Of a stretch of 64,000 nt of DNA, positions 1 through 9,054 are shown one piece after another. The notes beneath the pieces are model-generated. The model was not told the DNA's origin and did no database searches. It saw only the letters and a program-made list of their open reading frames with translations. The stretch spans positions 186,001 through 250,000 of the forward strand of contig CAVPEB010000027.1 in assembly GCA_963702765.1 (NCBI GenBank), read 5' to 3'. Position 1 is the first letter of the stretch, and each line of letters opens with the position of its first letter. This DNA comes from DATMNR01 sp963702765 (GTDB taxonomy: Bacteria; Chloroflexota; Ktedonobacteria; Ktedonobacterales; Ktedonobacteraceae). Made by a program: the position numbers and the translations under genes.

Positions 1-2
1 TG

Positions 3-791
3 GTGAATACCGTGCATATGCAATCAAATATTCGCCTGTTCTGGCTACTGCTGGGCATTGCCGGAATTATACTGGCCGTGTTCCCGCTCAGTTCCCTTGC
101 CCTCGACATGTTCGATATATATGGAGTAGTTCGACCTTTTCGAGGGCAAGATGTGTTATTCTTTGACCTGTGCGCAATAGTTGGCATCGCAGTTGCTATC
201 GCGATCCAATATTTCTGGCGTCCCTTTGGCTTCATTCACGTATTGCTTGTGGACTATGTCAGCGGCTATTTTTTCATTACAGCAGTTGTGCTTGCGCTAA
301 TAGTCTATATTGTACGAGGTATGGCACCTCTACCTGTATTTCGCCAGACAACAAAACAAATCGTTCTGGGTATTCTGCTCTGGTTATTCCTGTATATTAC
401 ACTTGGCCAGCTTGTGACGTTTGCCTGGGAGCGTTTGACATTCACTCTACCGCGCCTGTGGCGTTTTATTCTCGTTTTTTTGATCATCTGGCCCCTCTTC
501 CTGTTCGATGAAGGTATTAATCGAGGATATCAAGAAGAGGGAACGATTCGCGCTATCGTAAGCAGCCTGGCATTTAAGTTTCTCCTGATTGCAGGGCTAA
601 TTGTGGCGATCCTGGTCACGCCTGGTCTGGATTTTTTGAGCATCGTACTGCCAGTATTGGTACTGGTATTTTTGTTACTGGTGGCTTTTGGCACACAGAT
701 TTACGCAAGTGGACGAGCGGCCATTACCACCGCTACGTTGAGCGCACTGATACTTGCCTGGTGCATGTCTACTACTTTACCGATTAATTAA
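3..791 (+). CDS. Polytopic membrane protein of unknown function
   Basis: The product is about 262 residues and almost entirely hydrophobic, with roughly seven to eight candidate membrane helices, the first at about residues 10-30 and the last at about 240-260. A short charged stretch (DEGINRGYQEEGTIRA) at about residues 170-185 is the only long polar loop. The frame opens at a GTG at the window edge and has an ATG five codons later, so the true start may lie outside the window. I recognise no family. It reads toward the methyltransferase at 1062 but a repeat-rich gap of 270 bases separates them, so an operon is unlikely. Confidence 0.6.
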   Translation: MNTVHMQSNIRLFWLLLGIAGIILAVFPLSSLALDMFDIYGVVRPFRGQDVLFFDLCAIVGIAVAIAIQYFWRPFGFIHVLLVDYVSGYFFITAVVLALIVYIVRGMAPLPVFRQTTKQIVLGILLWLFLYITLGQLVTFAWERLTFTLPRLWRFILVFLIIWPLFLFDEGINRGYQEEGTIRAIVSSLAFKFLLIAGLIVAILVTPGLDFLSIVLPVLVLVFLLLVAFGTQIYASGRAAITTATLSALILAWCMSTTLPIN

Positions 792-905
792 ACTATCAAA
801 AAGTTTATCAAGGGTGATTAATGTGGATTAACAAAATAGGCGCTATCTCGTGTAACTCACGAAAGGCCGATAAATCGGCGATGGGCGCGATAAATCGGCC
901 CCTAC

Positions 906-1002
906 TACTCTGTCAAGTTTTATATGGCATAATGGGCCGGACACCCGCAAGGGGTGTCTCTACATTTCCCATTCCCACAGTCGAATCAAGCTTGACAGAG
1001 TA
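906..1002. repeat. Hairpin repeat inside a 12-bp inverted repeat
   Basis: A 12-base arm at 906-917 (TACTCTGTCAAG) is matched by its exact reverse complement at 991-1002. Between them, at 939-967, lies a copy of the dispersed hairpin also found in mutL and priA: an 8-base stem around a GCAAG loop followed by CTACATTT. Upstream (866-902) the words GGCCGATAAATCGGC and CGATAAATCGGCCCCTAC form a further short palindromic motif. The small ORF that runs through this stretch looks repeat-derived, so I do not call it a gene. Confidence 0.7.
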
Positions 1003-1061
1003 CTACGGCTATCCGGATCCATTTGTTAATCAGCATAATCGGCACCGCAAGGTTTAAATCT

Positions 1062-2327
1062 ATGTCTGATTTACAACACATTATAAGCGAACGCATTCAA
1101 CGAGATGGGCCGATTACGTTTGCCGAATATATGCGGATGGCGCTTTACGAACCCGAATATGGTTACTATGTTACTGGTGCCGCAAAAATGGGTTGGGAGG
1201 CCGATTACTTTACCAGTACGGATGTCTCCAGCCTGTTTGCGAATTGTCTGGGACGACAACTTTTTGCTATGTGGGAAAAGCTGAAACGGCCGGGACATTT
1301 CATGGTGCTTGAACAGGGGGCGGGTCGAGGACATCTTGCAGAGGGTGTACGATCCTGGGCACAAAATAATGCCCCTGAGTTTTACGGGACTCTGGATTAT
1401 CGAACCGAAGATATTCGTGGAGGTGCGGATGCAATTGCAACGGATGAATTTGAGCAATCAAAAACGGTAAGATTTTCCATGAAAGGTGAAGAAGGCAACA
1501 TTTCGTTGAGGTATCCTAACGATGGCGTATCGGCCAACATTCCATTGTGGTACCCCGACCAGGACGACCCAAGGGTCCCCACCCAGCACAACACCACCCC
1601 CATCCCTACACGAGGGAGAGGATCATCGGAACGGGAGATGCCATCGGTTGTGTTGTCGAATGAATTGGTTGATGCGTTTCCGGTACATATTGTTGAGAAA
1701 CGGGGCGAGCAGCTATACGAAGTTTTTGTGGATGTGCAGCAGGATGGCCTTTTTTGTGAGTTGTTAGGTGAGCCGAGCAGACTTGAAGTAGCAGGTTATT
1801 TGGATATATATAAGATTCCCTGGCGCACGTTTGAGGATGGATGGCGCGCGGAGGTTAATCTGGATGCTCTGCGCTGGATGCAACGAACGGCGGGGCTGAT
1901 GCGAAAAGGTTTTGTTTTGACCATCGATTATGGCGATAAAGCTAAGGAGTTGTATACAGCCTGGCGAAGGAGAGGAACATTACTTTGCTATTACAAGCAC
2001 CAGGCGAACGAACGACCTCTATTGCATCCTGGGAAACAGGACATGACCGCACATGTCAATTTTAGCGCGCTAATTGATGAAGGAAGACGGCTAGACATGC
2101 GCTTGCATAAATTCACCACACAACGCCTCTGGTTACAGGATCTGGGTATTGAGGAAGAGTTGGAACGACGCTATTTGAATGAGTTTGCTGATGCGGAATT
2201 TGCACGCGCTACTGATAAAGGGCAGACAGCGCTTTTGAAATGGCGAGATATACGCCAGCGTGTCTCGGTGCTTACCGATCAAGGGGGCATGGGTGACTTC
2301 AAAGTATTGATTTTGCGGCGCTCATAG
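1062..2327 (+). CDS. MidA/NDUFAF7-family SAM-dependent methyltransferase
   Basis: A 421-residue protein of the DUF185/MidA family, whose mitochondrial member NDUFAF7 methylates an arginine of respiratory complex I. The N-terminal family signature is clear (ITFAEYMRMALYEPEYGYY at about residues 17-35), followed by the SAM-binding glycine motif EQGAGRGHLAEG at about residue 86. The segment VVLSNELVDAFPVHIVE (about 195-211) is the family's NE-x-x-DA-x-P-V motif. I start at the ATG at 1062; the frame is open 13 codons further upstream, but that part runs into repeat-like sequence. An unusual low-complexity stretch of about 60 residues (about 130-190, rich in P, T, D and R) separates the SAM motif from the NELVDAFP motif and looks like a captured repeat. 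Confidence 0.85.
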   Translation: MSDLQHIISERIQRDGPITFAEYMRMALYEPEYGYYVTGAAKMGWEADYFTSTDVSSLFANCLGRQLFAMWEKLKRPGHFMVLEQGAGRGHLAEGVRSWAQNNAPEFYGTLDYRTEDIRGGADAIATDEFEQSKTVRFSMKGEEGNISLRYPNDGVSANIPLWYPDQDDPRVPTQHNTTPIPTRGRGSSEREMPSVVLSNELVDAFPVHIVEKRGEQLYEVFVDVQQDGLFCELLGEPSRLEVAGYLDIYKIPWRTFEDGWRAEVNLDALRWMQRTAGLMRKGFVLTIDYGDKAKELYTAWRRRGTLLCYYKHQANERPLLHPGKQDMTAHVNFSALIDEGRRLDMRLHKFTTQRLWLQDLGIEEELERRYLNEFADAEFARATDKGQTALLKWRDIRQRVSVLTDQGGMGDFKVLILRRS

Positions 2328-2379
2328 CTTTTTAATCGTATTTTTACTGAATATTTATACTATGTTCTACTATAGAACG

Positions 2380-2419
2380 AAATTACCGCTCATATAGCGC
2401 GCAAAATGCGCGGTAATTT
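2380..2419 (+). terminator. Stem-loop downstream of the methyltransferase gene
   Basis: The ten-base arms AAATTACCGC (2380-2389) and GCGGTAATTT (2410-2419) are exact reverse complements, with a nested GCGC pairing between them. The position, about 50 bases after the stop codon at 2327, fits a transcription terminator, although the trailing T run is short. Confidence 0.55.
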
Positions 2420-2849
2420 ATTGGCGAGATTATGTATGTTGGTGATAGAGGGATATAATGCAACACCTCGCAAAATGTGTTTGATGTAGATGGGCAACAA
2501 GGATTAGCAAAAACCTTACCCAATTACATTGACACGCAACAACGTTTAGCCCTGCAGTGAGGTGTTTTGGTTCGAAACTAGCTCGGAAGTCATTTCAGTC
2601 AGCCCCTAAGCATTGCTTAAGATGGCGGTCTGATAGCGCGGGCGTAACGAGCGGAAAACGACAGCAGATCAGTATTAAGGATAAACATGGACTTATGCAG
2701 ATTGACGAGCATCGACCAGTTTTGCGGAAGGCTCCAATTGATCTTCGACTTGTCTCCGCATTTCTCGCTATTCGTTCCGATATTAGGACAGCCTTTCACC
2801 GCTTTTTGTGCTACTCTGTGAGAAAAGAAGAAGCAAGGAGATACGACAC
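2420..2849. other. Intergenic stretch with a short protein-like remnant
   Basis: No complete gene is visible. In the + frame at about 2476-2562, 28 codons ending in TGA read NVFDVDGQQGLAKTLPNYI and onward, which looks protein-like and may be the tail of a lost gene; I cannot assign it. From 2633 onward the sequence is the start of the duplicated block and recurs, slightly altered, at 9621-9837. Confidence 0.4.
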
Positions 2850-3356
2850 ATGGCTAAAGACAACTTCACACTCACGACGTTCTATACCTCCTGGAAAGAG
2901 TACCAGGATCACATCAGAGGAGCGCTCGCGCCGCTCACCGCTGAACAGCTTGAACTGCGCGCCGCACCTCACTTGCGCTCCATCGGCGAGAATGCCCTGC
3001 ACATCATCGCCTGCCGTGCCCACTGGTTCACCGATTTCCTGGGCGAAGACTGCGGCGAGGAGATGAAGGTGTACGCGGGGTGGAACGAGGTTGCGCTGGA
3101 GCTGGGAGCACCCATCCCACCCGCTGCCGAGATGGTGCAAGGACTCGACTGCACCTGGCAATTCATGGCGGATTGTCTGGCCCGCTGGAGTCCCGACGAT
3201 ATGCAACACACCTTCCCCGATGACTGGGACGGCAAACAAGTTGACGTGTCTCGCGCCTGGGTTGTCTGGCATGTGATGGAGCATGACCTGCACCACGGCG
3301 GCGAGCTCTCGCTCACCCTCGGCGTGCACGGGCTCCCTGCGGATTTCCCTGGCTAA
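2850..3356 (+). CDS. DinB-like protein (unit A)
   Basis: A 168-residue four-helix-bundle-type protein of the DinB/YfiT-like superfamily, whose members bind a metal and often act in thiol-dependent transfer or detoxification. The ATG at 2850 is chosen because AAGGAG lies just upstream. The C-terminal signature WHVMEHDLHHGGEL (about residues 140-153) carries the paired histidines typical of the metal site, and NALHIIACRAHWF (about 47-60) would supply the remaining His ligand. The substrate cannot be told. It is followed by an epimerase gene on the same strand. The unit B copy differs at six positions, one of them His to Tyr in ACRAHWF. Confidence 0.8.
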   Translation: MAKDNFTLTTFYTSWKEYQDHIRGALAPLTAEQLELRAAPHLRSIGENALHIIACRAHWFTDFLGEDCGEEMKVYAGWNEVALELGAPIPPAAEMVQGLDCTWQFMADCLARWSPDDMQHTFPDDWDGKQVDVSRAWVVWHVMEHDLHHGGELSLTLGVHGLPADFPG

Positions 3357-3494
3357 AGCCTGAGAAAGACTTGACCAAGGCAAAAAATGAGAGAAGGCTT
3401 TGTAAATAAGCCCAAACTCATCAAAAGACAAGGTTATGAGAGCGTGAACTTCCCGCTACAGCGCGATGCTACACGCTCTGTAAATCCCTCCCAG

Positions 3495-4310
3495 ATGACG
3501 GAAGGACACCAAAAGATGATTGCACACGGATCTCCATCGAGAAAAAGAGTTTTGTTAACAGGTGCAGCGGGGGGAATTGGTTCAGCCTTCTTCCGTGCTG
3601 AGGCTTCGAACTATTTCTTTCGCCTAGCAGATAGAGAAAAATCTTCCATTGTCTCAACCCTCTCGCAAGAACATGAAATCAGAGAGCTCGATGTTGCTGA
3701 TCTTGAGGCTTGCCAGGAGATGTGCCGGGATATTGATATAGTTATTCACCTGGCTGCGGCTACCAATCCTGAGGCCGACTTTTATCAAGCACTTCTGCAT
3801 AACAATATCTGCGGGACCTACAACATCTTTCGGGCGGCAAAAGATCAGGGGTGTCAACGCGTCATCTTTGCCAGCAGTGCGCAAGTCTTCACTGGTTATC
3901 CAGACGATGTTCAGGTTCATCCTGAGTCACCAATGCGCCCTATGAATATGTATGGTGTCAGCAAGTGTTTCGGTGAAGCTGTGGCGTCTTACTTTGCTCA
4001 TGCTGAAGGGCTCTCCAGTATTGCTCTACGCATCGGCTCCTATGATGTCAACGGTGATACTTCCAACTGGCTACGACAGCAACCTAATGCACGTCATCTG
4101 AGCGGTTATGTGAGTGAGCGGGATTTAAATCAACTGCTGGTTCGCTGTATTGAAGCACCAGATGTGCAGTTTGCCGTTGTTCATGCCCTCTCCAACAATC
4201 GCTTCAAGAGGCTTGATATCACGTCCACCCGAGATCTCTTAGGATATGCTCCCCATGATGATGCTTTTGAGATATTCCAAGCCGATTTACCGGCCTGGTT
4301 ACAGGGTTAA
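3495..4310 (+). CDS. NAD-dependent epimerase/dehydratase (unit A)
   Basis: A 271-residue extended short-chain dehydrogenase-type protein. The Rossmann glycine motif LLTGAAGGIGS is near residue 20, the serine of the active site lies in IFASSAQVF (about 120), and the catalytic pair is YGVSK (about 150). The overall pattern resembles uronate dehydrogenase-like and UDP-sugar epimerase families; the substrate is unknown. I start at the ATG at 3495 because it matches unit B exactly in length; the open frame runs 36 codons further upstream through a leader that differs between the copies. This is the most diverged gene pair of the duplication. Confidence 0.8.
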   Translation: MTEGHQKMIAHGSPSRKRVLLTGAAGGIGSAFFRAEASNYFFRLADREKSSIVSTLSQEHEIRELDVADLEACQEMCRDIDIVIHLAAATNPEADFYQALLHNNICGTYNIFRAAKDQGCQRVIFASSAQVFTGYPDDVQVHPESPMRPMNMYGVSKCFGEAVASYFAHAEGLSSIALRIGSYDVNGDTSNWLRQQPNARHLSGYVSERDLNQLLVRCIEAPDVQFAVVHALSNNRFKRLDITSTRDLLGYAPHDDAFEIFQADLPAWLQG

Positions 4311-4443
4311 ACGACCTTCTTCTTGCATGGTATTCCAAATTTGATATACCTTTGCCAACGGGTTGCGCAACCAGGTCATAGTGAGGAGCGAAAGAGCACA
4401 GAAAGGTATCTCTTCTTGCTTGAAAGCAACGTTCTTCATGCTC

Positions 4444-5181
4444 TCACCTGGATGCCAAACTGTGGTGTGGGTCAAATTCGCTCACATAGTGACGAATGAA
4501 AGTCAAAGCTTCAATGCATGCCCAGCTGCTCCTCGCGAGTTCCTCGCGCCTCTTTTCCACGGCTACAATGGCTTTTTCTGGCTGACCCGCCGCCAATTCG
4601 TCGAGCACCGACTGGATGACGTTGAAGGGGTAGCCAGCGTCTCTGAGCAAGGCCACGACGCGCAGGCGGCGCATCTGGTGTTCGTCGTAAAGACGGTAGC
4701 GACTGTACTGCTCGCGAACCGGGTGCAACAGGCCTTGTTGTTCCCAGAAATGCAAGGCAGAGACACGCACGCCCACCTGCCTGGCCGCTTCTCCCACCCG
4801 GACCCGTTGGGAATGATGGGAGCTTTGCAAAGAATCGGACTGTGCAGCCAGTGTACGCAGGGCAAAGAGCGTCTGCTCCACCTGGAGACGTTTGCCAGCA
4901 AGCTCAGCATGGCGCTCGTCGATCGTCGCAAGCGCCGCGGAAAGGTCGCCCCGGTGAAGTGCTTGCATGATCGCTGATGTTCGGGGCCAGCCGTAGCCCC
5001 GAACCATGCTTTGTACTGTTTTGAGTGCAGCCAGATGCTGCGGCGTGTAGAGGCGATAGCCGCTCGGACTCCGCTGTGCTTGCGGGATCAAGCCATTCGC
5101 CTCGTAATTGCGTACTTGTTGCACACTGATGTGTCCAGCCAGTGCGAGATCGTGGGTACGCAGATAGAGACGAGCTGTCAT
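4444..5181 (-). CDS. Tandem double-MerR transcriptional regulator (unit A)
   Basis: A 245-residue regulator with two MerR-type winged-helix domains in one chain. The first (about residues 5-70) contains ISVQQVRNYEANGLIP and YRLYTPQHLAAL; the second (about 125-195) contains VRVSALHFWEQQGLLHP and YRLYDEHQMRRLRVV. Most MerR proteins have one such domain and dimerise; here the two halves could form a pseudo-dimer. No metal-binding cysteine cluster is evident at the C-terminus. GGGAG precedes the ATG at 5181. It points away from the hydrolase gene, so the 300 bases between them likely hold shared control elements. Confidence 0.85.
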   Translation of the reverse strand: MTARLYLRTHDLALAGHISVQQVRNYEANGLIPQAQRSPSGYRLYTPQHLAALKTVQSMVRGYGWPRTSAIMQALHRGDLSAALATIDERHAELAGKRLQVEQTLFALRTLAAQSDSLQSSHHSQRVRVGEAARQVGVRVSALHFWEQQGLLHPVREQYSRYRLYDEHQMRRLRVVALLRDAGYPFNVIQSVLDELAAGQPEKAIVAVEKRREELARSSWACIEALTFIRHYVSEFDPHHSLASR

Positions 5182-5489
5182 GTAAAACTCCCAAGTGCTA
5201 TTAGAGACTTCTTTCAATCAACACTCTTCTTTCTACCACATCGAACAAGCACACGGAGCCTCAACAGGAGTCTGATGTCCCCAAACATACGCGTCTCGAT
5301 GCTGCTTCACCCTCCAGTTGGGCATTGGTGTTGTACAGTAGAAGAGTGATCCAGAAAAAAGCCTGGCCAGCGCGGGATCAAAACGTATGCATACATCTGA
5401 ATAGGAGTGCTGCCTCACATGATGCAACACATGACAGACTGTTGCCGACATTCGAGGTAGCCATGAAGCGAATGATGGAGGAAACTCAT

Positions 5490-6318
5490 ATGCTTGAAGC
5501 GACATTACATGACGGAAGCACCATCGAGATCGAGGTCCACGGCTCAGGACCGACCCTGCTACTGCCAGTCAATCCACAGCCGGTGATAGGAACACAGGCC
5601 GATGAAATGCGGAAGTATGGCACTGATCCGGCATCTGGGCCAATCGCTGATCAAAGGGCTGAGCGACGCCTTTCGCGTGGTGGCATTCGACTATGAAGGA
5701 CAGTGCCTTCGTCGACCAAAACCGGACACGCTGACGCCCGCCAACACCGCGAGCGATCTGCTTGCTGTGGCCGATGCCGCAGGGGCAGATCGGTTCGCCT
5801 ACTATGGCTACTCCTGGCTGGCGATGATTGGGCTTCAACTCGCCATCCGCACCGACCGCCTCTGGGCACTCATCATGGGTGGCTTTCCGCCACTCAACGG
5901 GCCATACGAGGAGATGCTCCTCGTCACTACTGCGACCTACGAGATGGCGAGCGGCGCGCGGGCAACGCCGTCAGCAGATGAATCCGAATGGTCCGGCATG
6001 GCTCTATCAAGGGATCAGACCCGGCAATTTGTCACGCTGTACCAGGCGCTACAAGGATTCGATGACCGAGCCGCCCAGGCGCAGATCACCTGTCCTCGTC
6101 TCTGCTTTGTGGGTTCGGCGGATGAGATCCAGTACGACCAACATTGGGGAAATGTGACTGTGAGTTTAGCAGATCCAATCGTGCAGGGACAGGCACAGCT
6201 CTCGGATCTGGGCTGGGATGTGCTAGTGCTCGATGGGCTTGATCATATCCAGGCCATGCAGCCAAAACAGGTGGTGCCAATCCTGCGTTCGTGGTTGGCT
6301 CCCACATTGAGATCATAA
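5490..6318 (+). pseudogene. Alpha/beta hydrolase, frameshifted (unit A)
   Basis: This is the unit A counterpart of the intact 275-residue hydrolase at 12444. One extra base near 5631 (GATCCGGCATCTGGG here, GATCCAGCTCTGGG in unit B) breaks the frame about 47 codons in. The downstream frame keeps everything else, including the nucleophile-elbow sequence YYGYSWLAM, the acid region SADEIQYD and the C-terminal GLDHIQAM histidine. The start is placed at the ATG after TGGAGGAAACTC. Either this copy has been inactivated since duplication or the base is a sequencing error; the downstream part could not be made without re-initiation. Confidence 0.8.
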
Positions 6319-6319
6319 C

Positions 6320-6403
6320 CGATCGTCGTGGAACACTCCCGTTGAGTTGAGCCTAACGGGGGAGACCACCTCGTAACATACTGGGCAAAGATGGGCAGTG
6401 ACC
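6320..6403. mobile_element. Insertion-sequence end-like segment (unit A)
   Basis: This segment, from GATCGTCGTGGAACAC to ATGGGCAGTGA, is closely matched in reverse complement at 16561-16630, where it precedes a truncated transposase gene. The same sequence occurs in unit B at about 13274-13357. The match includes TGGGCAAAGATGGGCAG, whose reverse complement also ends both duplication units. I read it as the solo end of an IS of the kind whose transposase fragment lies at 16723. Confidence 0.55.
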
Positions 6404-6520
6404 CGTGGCTAACCCTCTTGCCAACTGCCAGGCCATTTCCTACACGTGATCTGTGACAGGCATGCGACCCGGCGAGGACCGCGTGCACTGATACTGTTTC
6501 AGGTGTAGGAGGAAAACCAG

Positions 6521-6949
6521 ATGCTCATCGTACACGACGCCCATCTTTGTCTGGCAGGCAGATCGAGCCTGGAGGAGCGGTGTCACTACTGCAAGAAGCC
6601 TCTGGCTGCGTATCCGCTTGTCATGAGCGACGATGCAAAGCAGACCGTGTACCATGTCACCTGCGCGCTCGAACTCGCCACAGACCTCCTGGTCGATCTG
6701 GCGACCTTCTTCCATCCTCCAACTCTGTATCAACCATTGTATGTTCTCACGCCTCCCGACGCCGCTTCTGCCATGATGGCATGCGGCGAGCAGGTGCCAA
6801 CGGAAGGAGATATCCATGCAGTCAGCAAACCTTCGTCAGATGAAGACAGCCATTCGAGATCAGGCATTCGACTTCGCGAGCGAGAGTGTCCTGCGCCATC
6901 GGGGTCGTCGTCGCGGTCAGGTATAGCCGTGGCCAACTCCTGGCTATGA
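6521..6949 (+). CDS. Small Cys/His protein of unknown function (unit A)
   Basis: A 142-residue frame with a strong ribosome binding site (TAGGAGGAAAACCAG before the ATG). The first 90 residues look like a real protein: RCHYCKKPLAAYPLV followed by VYHVTCALELATDLL gives a CxxC...HxxC arrangement that could hold one zinc ion. The last 45 residues are serine- and arginine-rich and overlap another small frame with its own ribosome binding site, so the true end may be earlier or the tail may be out of frame. The unit B copy differs at only one residue (His5 to Asn). No family recognised. Confidence 0.5.
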   Translation: MLIVHDAHLCLAGRSSLEERCHYCKKPLAAYPLVMSDDAKQTVYHVTCALELATDLLVDLATFFHPPTLYQPLYVLTPPDAASAMMACGEQVPTEGDIHAVSKPSSDEDSHSRSGIRLRERECPAPSGSSSRSGIAVANSWL

Positions 6950-7747
6950 TACGCGGCTGGGGTGGACGCTGGTATCCGGTGGACAGCGTGTACATTGCGT
7001 ACGCGGGCCGCACGCTTCTCTCGTAAAGGAGCCTGGCTGATGAAAGACCGCCTGAACTGTCTGCTGATCTGTGGTCGGCGAGAGCTTCGACGCGCCTCCC
7101 GCAGCGATGTCAGGAACTGGCATCCGGTATATGGCCGAACTCGAAGAACTGATTGAGAGCTACCGCACCTTCGCCACGACCCTGACTCTCTCAACATCTG
7201 TGGAGCGAGCTACTCACCGCAAGCTCTTGAAGAAAACCCTCAGGGTCGTTGGACCAACGACAGACGCCAGAAAGGCGAGAAAATAGCTCTTGGCGTGGAC
7301 GAGTAGAAGGCAGACAATCCTGAGCTTGCTCCCCAATCCGCGTTGCCAGAATACCCATGAGCTGTGGCGTTGTCAGCACGCGCACCTCGCCAGACGAGTC
7401 TTCCCATCCCCTTTTCATGGATGTGAAGAGTGGATCGGTGGGGTGACCAGTATCCATTGACACCGATGCGGTCTCCATGCTATCATCTGGCTGATGAGTA
7501 AAAGATATCTGTTCCCCTCAGGCGGTGTGAAACCGCTTTTGACCGCGTAAGCCCGGCACTTTCGGCTTACGTGGCTGTTTGTGAATAGCGCCCTCCTCAC
7601 GCGCAGCGCTGATCGCGTTGGTGCGAGTATGTGCGTTGCCTTCATCCTGAGATGTATCTCAGCCCCGTATTGATTGGACCCCTCCTGTGTTGCCGGGCTC
7701 TTTTTCCTTCCTTTCTTGCAGAAATACGTCGCACGAAAGGATGTTTC
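6816..7747 (+). other. Cluster of very short frames with good ribosome binding sites (unit A)
   Basis: Behind the small Cys/His gene several tiny frames follow. An ATG at 6816 has AAGGAGATATCC before it and encodes 36 residues (begins MQSANLRQMKTAIRDQAF). An ATG at 7040 has AAGGAG before it and encodes 38 residues. An overlapping frame (7107 on) reads MAELEELIESYRTFATTL and ends near 7286. Each looks like part of a protein, and joining frames by single-base shifts would give one longer product. The same organisation is present in unit B (13770-14240). The remainder, 7290-7747, contains no gene I can support. Confidence 0.3.
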
Positions 7748-7815
7748 ATGGCCAACACCACCTTCACCCGCCGGAAGATTGAGCCTCTTTACCAGAGAGA
7801 AAGCGACCAGAATGC

Positions 7816-9054
7816 ATGGACACAGAAGTCATTCCACAACAGCCCGTTTCCCTTTGGCGCAATCGTGACTATCTTTTGCTTTGGCTCGGCCGGGCCGTCT
7901 CCTCGCTCGGCACGAGTTGCACGGAGTTCGCGTTTCCGCTGCTCATTGTAGTGCTGACTCATTCGATCGCTGCTGCCGGGCTAGCGTATAGCCTGGGACA
8001 GCTTCCCTACGTCCTCCTGAGCCTACCCGCCGGGGCGCTAGTGGATCGCTGGCCGCGCAAACGCGTGATGCTTCTCTGTACCTTCTGCTTGATGGTGTGC
8101 GTGGCGAGCATTCCCCTGGCACTGTTCCTGACCAGCGGTCAACTGCGGCTGCTTCTCCTCTACGCACTAGCCTTTGGCCTGGGAGCCATTTCGCTTTTCT
8201 ACGAGCTGGCCGAATTGGCAGCACGGGCATGGGTCGTGCCAAAGAGCCAGCTCACCACAGCAGTCGCACAGAACGAGGTGATCGTTGGCTCCTGCGCGCT
8301 TGTCGGACCCGCGCTGGGCAGCTTGCTCTTTAGCATCAGCAGGCTGCTCCCGTTCGTCACCGACGCGCTTTCCTCTCTGATCTTGCTCAGCTCATTGCTC
8401 TCCATACGCTCGCCCATGCAAGACGAACGGAGGACGGAGCGTCACCACCTGCTCTTAGAAGTGCGCGAGGGACTCACCTGGCTGTGGGAGCATGAGGTCA
8501 TGCGCTCGATCGTCCTGATTTCCAGCTATGTCAACTTCACCATAACAGCCAGCGTGCTTCTCGTCCTGGCCATTGTGCAACAGCAGCATATCCCGTCCGT
8601 GCTCTACGGCCTGATCGTCGCAGTTGGCGGCGTCGGGAACCTGCTTGGCACGGCGCTCTGCCCGCCTTTGCAGCGGCGCATACGCATGGGCCCCGCGTTG
8701 GGCTGTGCCCTGATCGTGTTCGTGTTGCTCTGGCCTCTCTATGGCTTCATCACGAGGCCACTGCTGTTGGGAGCCGTCTTCGCGGGCATCGCTCTCTCCG
8801 ACTCGATCCGTGCTATCTTCATGGACAGTTATCGCTTCGCTGTCGTACCAGATGCCCTGCAAGGCCGCGTCAATGGCGTCTATCGCCTGATCTTGTTCAG
8901 CGTCCTCACCATCGGCTCCTCCGCACTCGGGCTGAGCCTGGAGCATCTGGGCGTGTTGCCGACCGTGGGCATCGTGTGGAGTGGCCTGCTTCTGATAACC
9001 GGATTTCTGTTTCTCTCTCGGCACATGCGGCAAGCGACATTCCCACAAGAGTAA
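7816..9054 (+). CDS. MFS exporter (unit A)
   Basis: A 412-residue major facilitator of the EntS/MFS_3-like type, with about twelve membrane helices. The family loop between helices 2 and 3 is seen at about residue 75-90 (PAGALVDRWPRKRVML), and the duplicated half begins after a charged loop at about 200 (RSPMQDERRTERHH). Such proteins usually export drugs or siderophores; the cargo is unknown. The ATG at 7816 begins MDTEVIPQQPVSLWRNRDY. A second ATG at 7748, with GAAAGGATG before it, opens an overlapping frame in another phase and might act as a leader. Eight residues differ from the unit B copy. Confidence 0.85.
   Translation: MDTEVIPQQPVSLWRNRDYLLLWLGRAVSSLGTSCTEFAFPLLIVVLTHSIAAAGLAYSLGQLPYVLLSLPAGALVDRWPRKRVMLLCTFCLMVCVASIPLALFLTSGQLRLLLLYALAFGLGAISLFYELAELAARAWVVPKSQLTTAVAQNEVIVGSCALVGPALGSLLFSISRLLPFVTDALSSLILLSSLLSIRSPMQDERRTERHHLLLEVREGLTWLWEHEVMRSIVLISSYVNFTITASVLLVLAIVQQQHIPSVLYGLIVAVGGVGNLLGTALCPPLQRRIRMGPALGCALIVFVLLWPLYGFITRPLLLGAVFAGIALSDSIRAIFMDSYRFAVVPDALQGRVNGVYRLILFSVLTIGSSALGLSLEHLGVLPTVGIVWSGLLLITGFLFLSRHMRQATFPQE

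Noticed and set aside
821..1057. 78-codon frame upstream of the methyltransferase
   Set aside because: It runs through the palindromic repeat and reads TPARGV-like sequence seen wherever that repeat occurs.
2557..3066. 169-codon plus-strand frame across the DinB-like gene
   Set aside because: It overlaps the DinB-like gene in another phase, has no family pattern, and its equivalent in unit B is shorter.
4363..4977. 204-codon frame opposite the MerR gene
   Set aside because: It is the antisense shadow of the double-MerR gene; a similar shadow occurs in unit B at 11392-11814.
8455..9048. 197-codon minus-strand frame inside the MFS gene
   Set aside because: Antisense to a clear transporter; composition (His, Asp, Gln-rich) is that of reversed membrane-protein codons.
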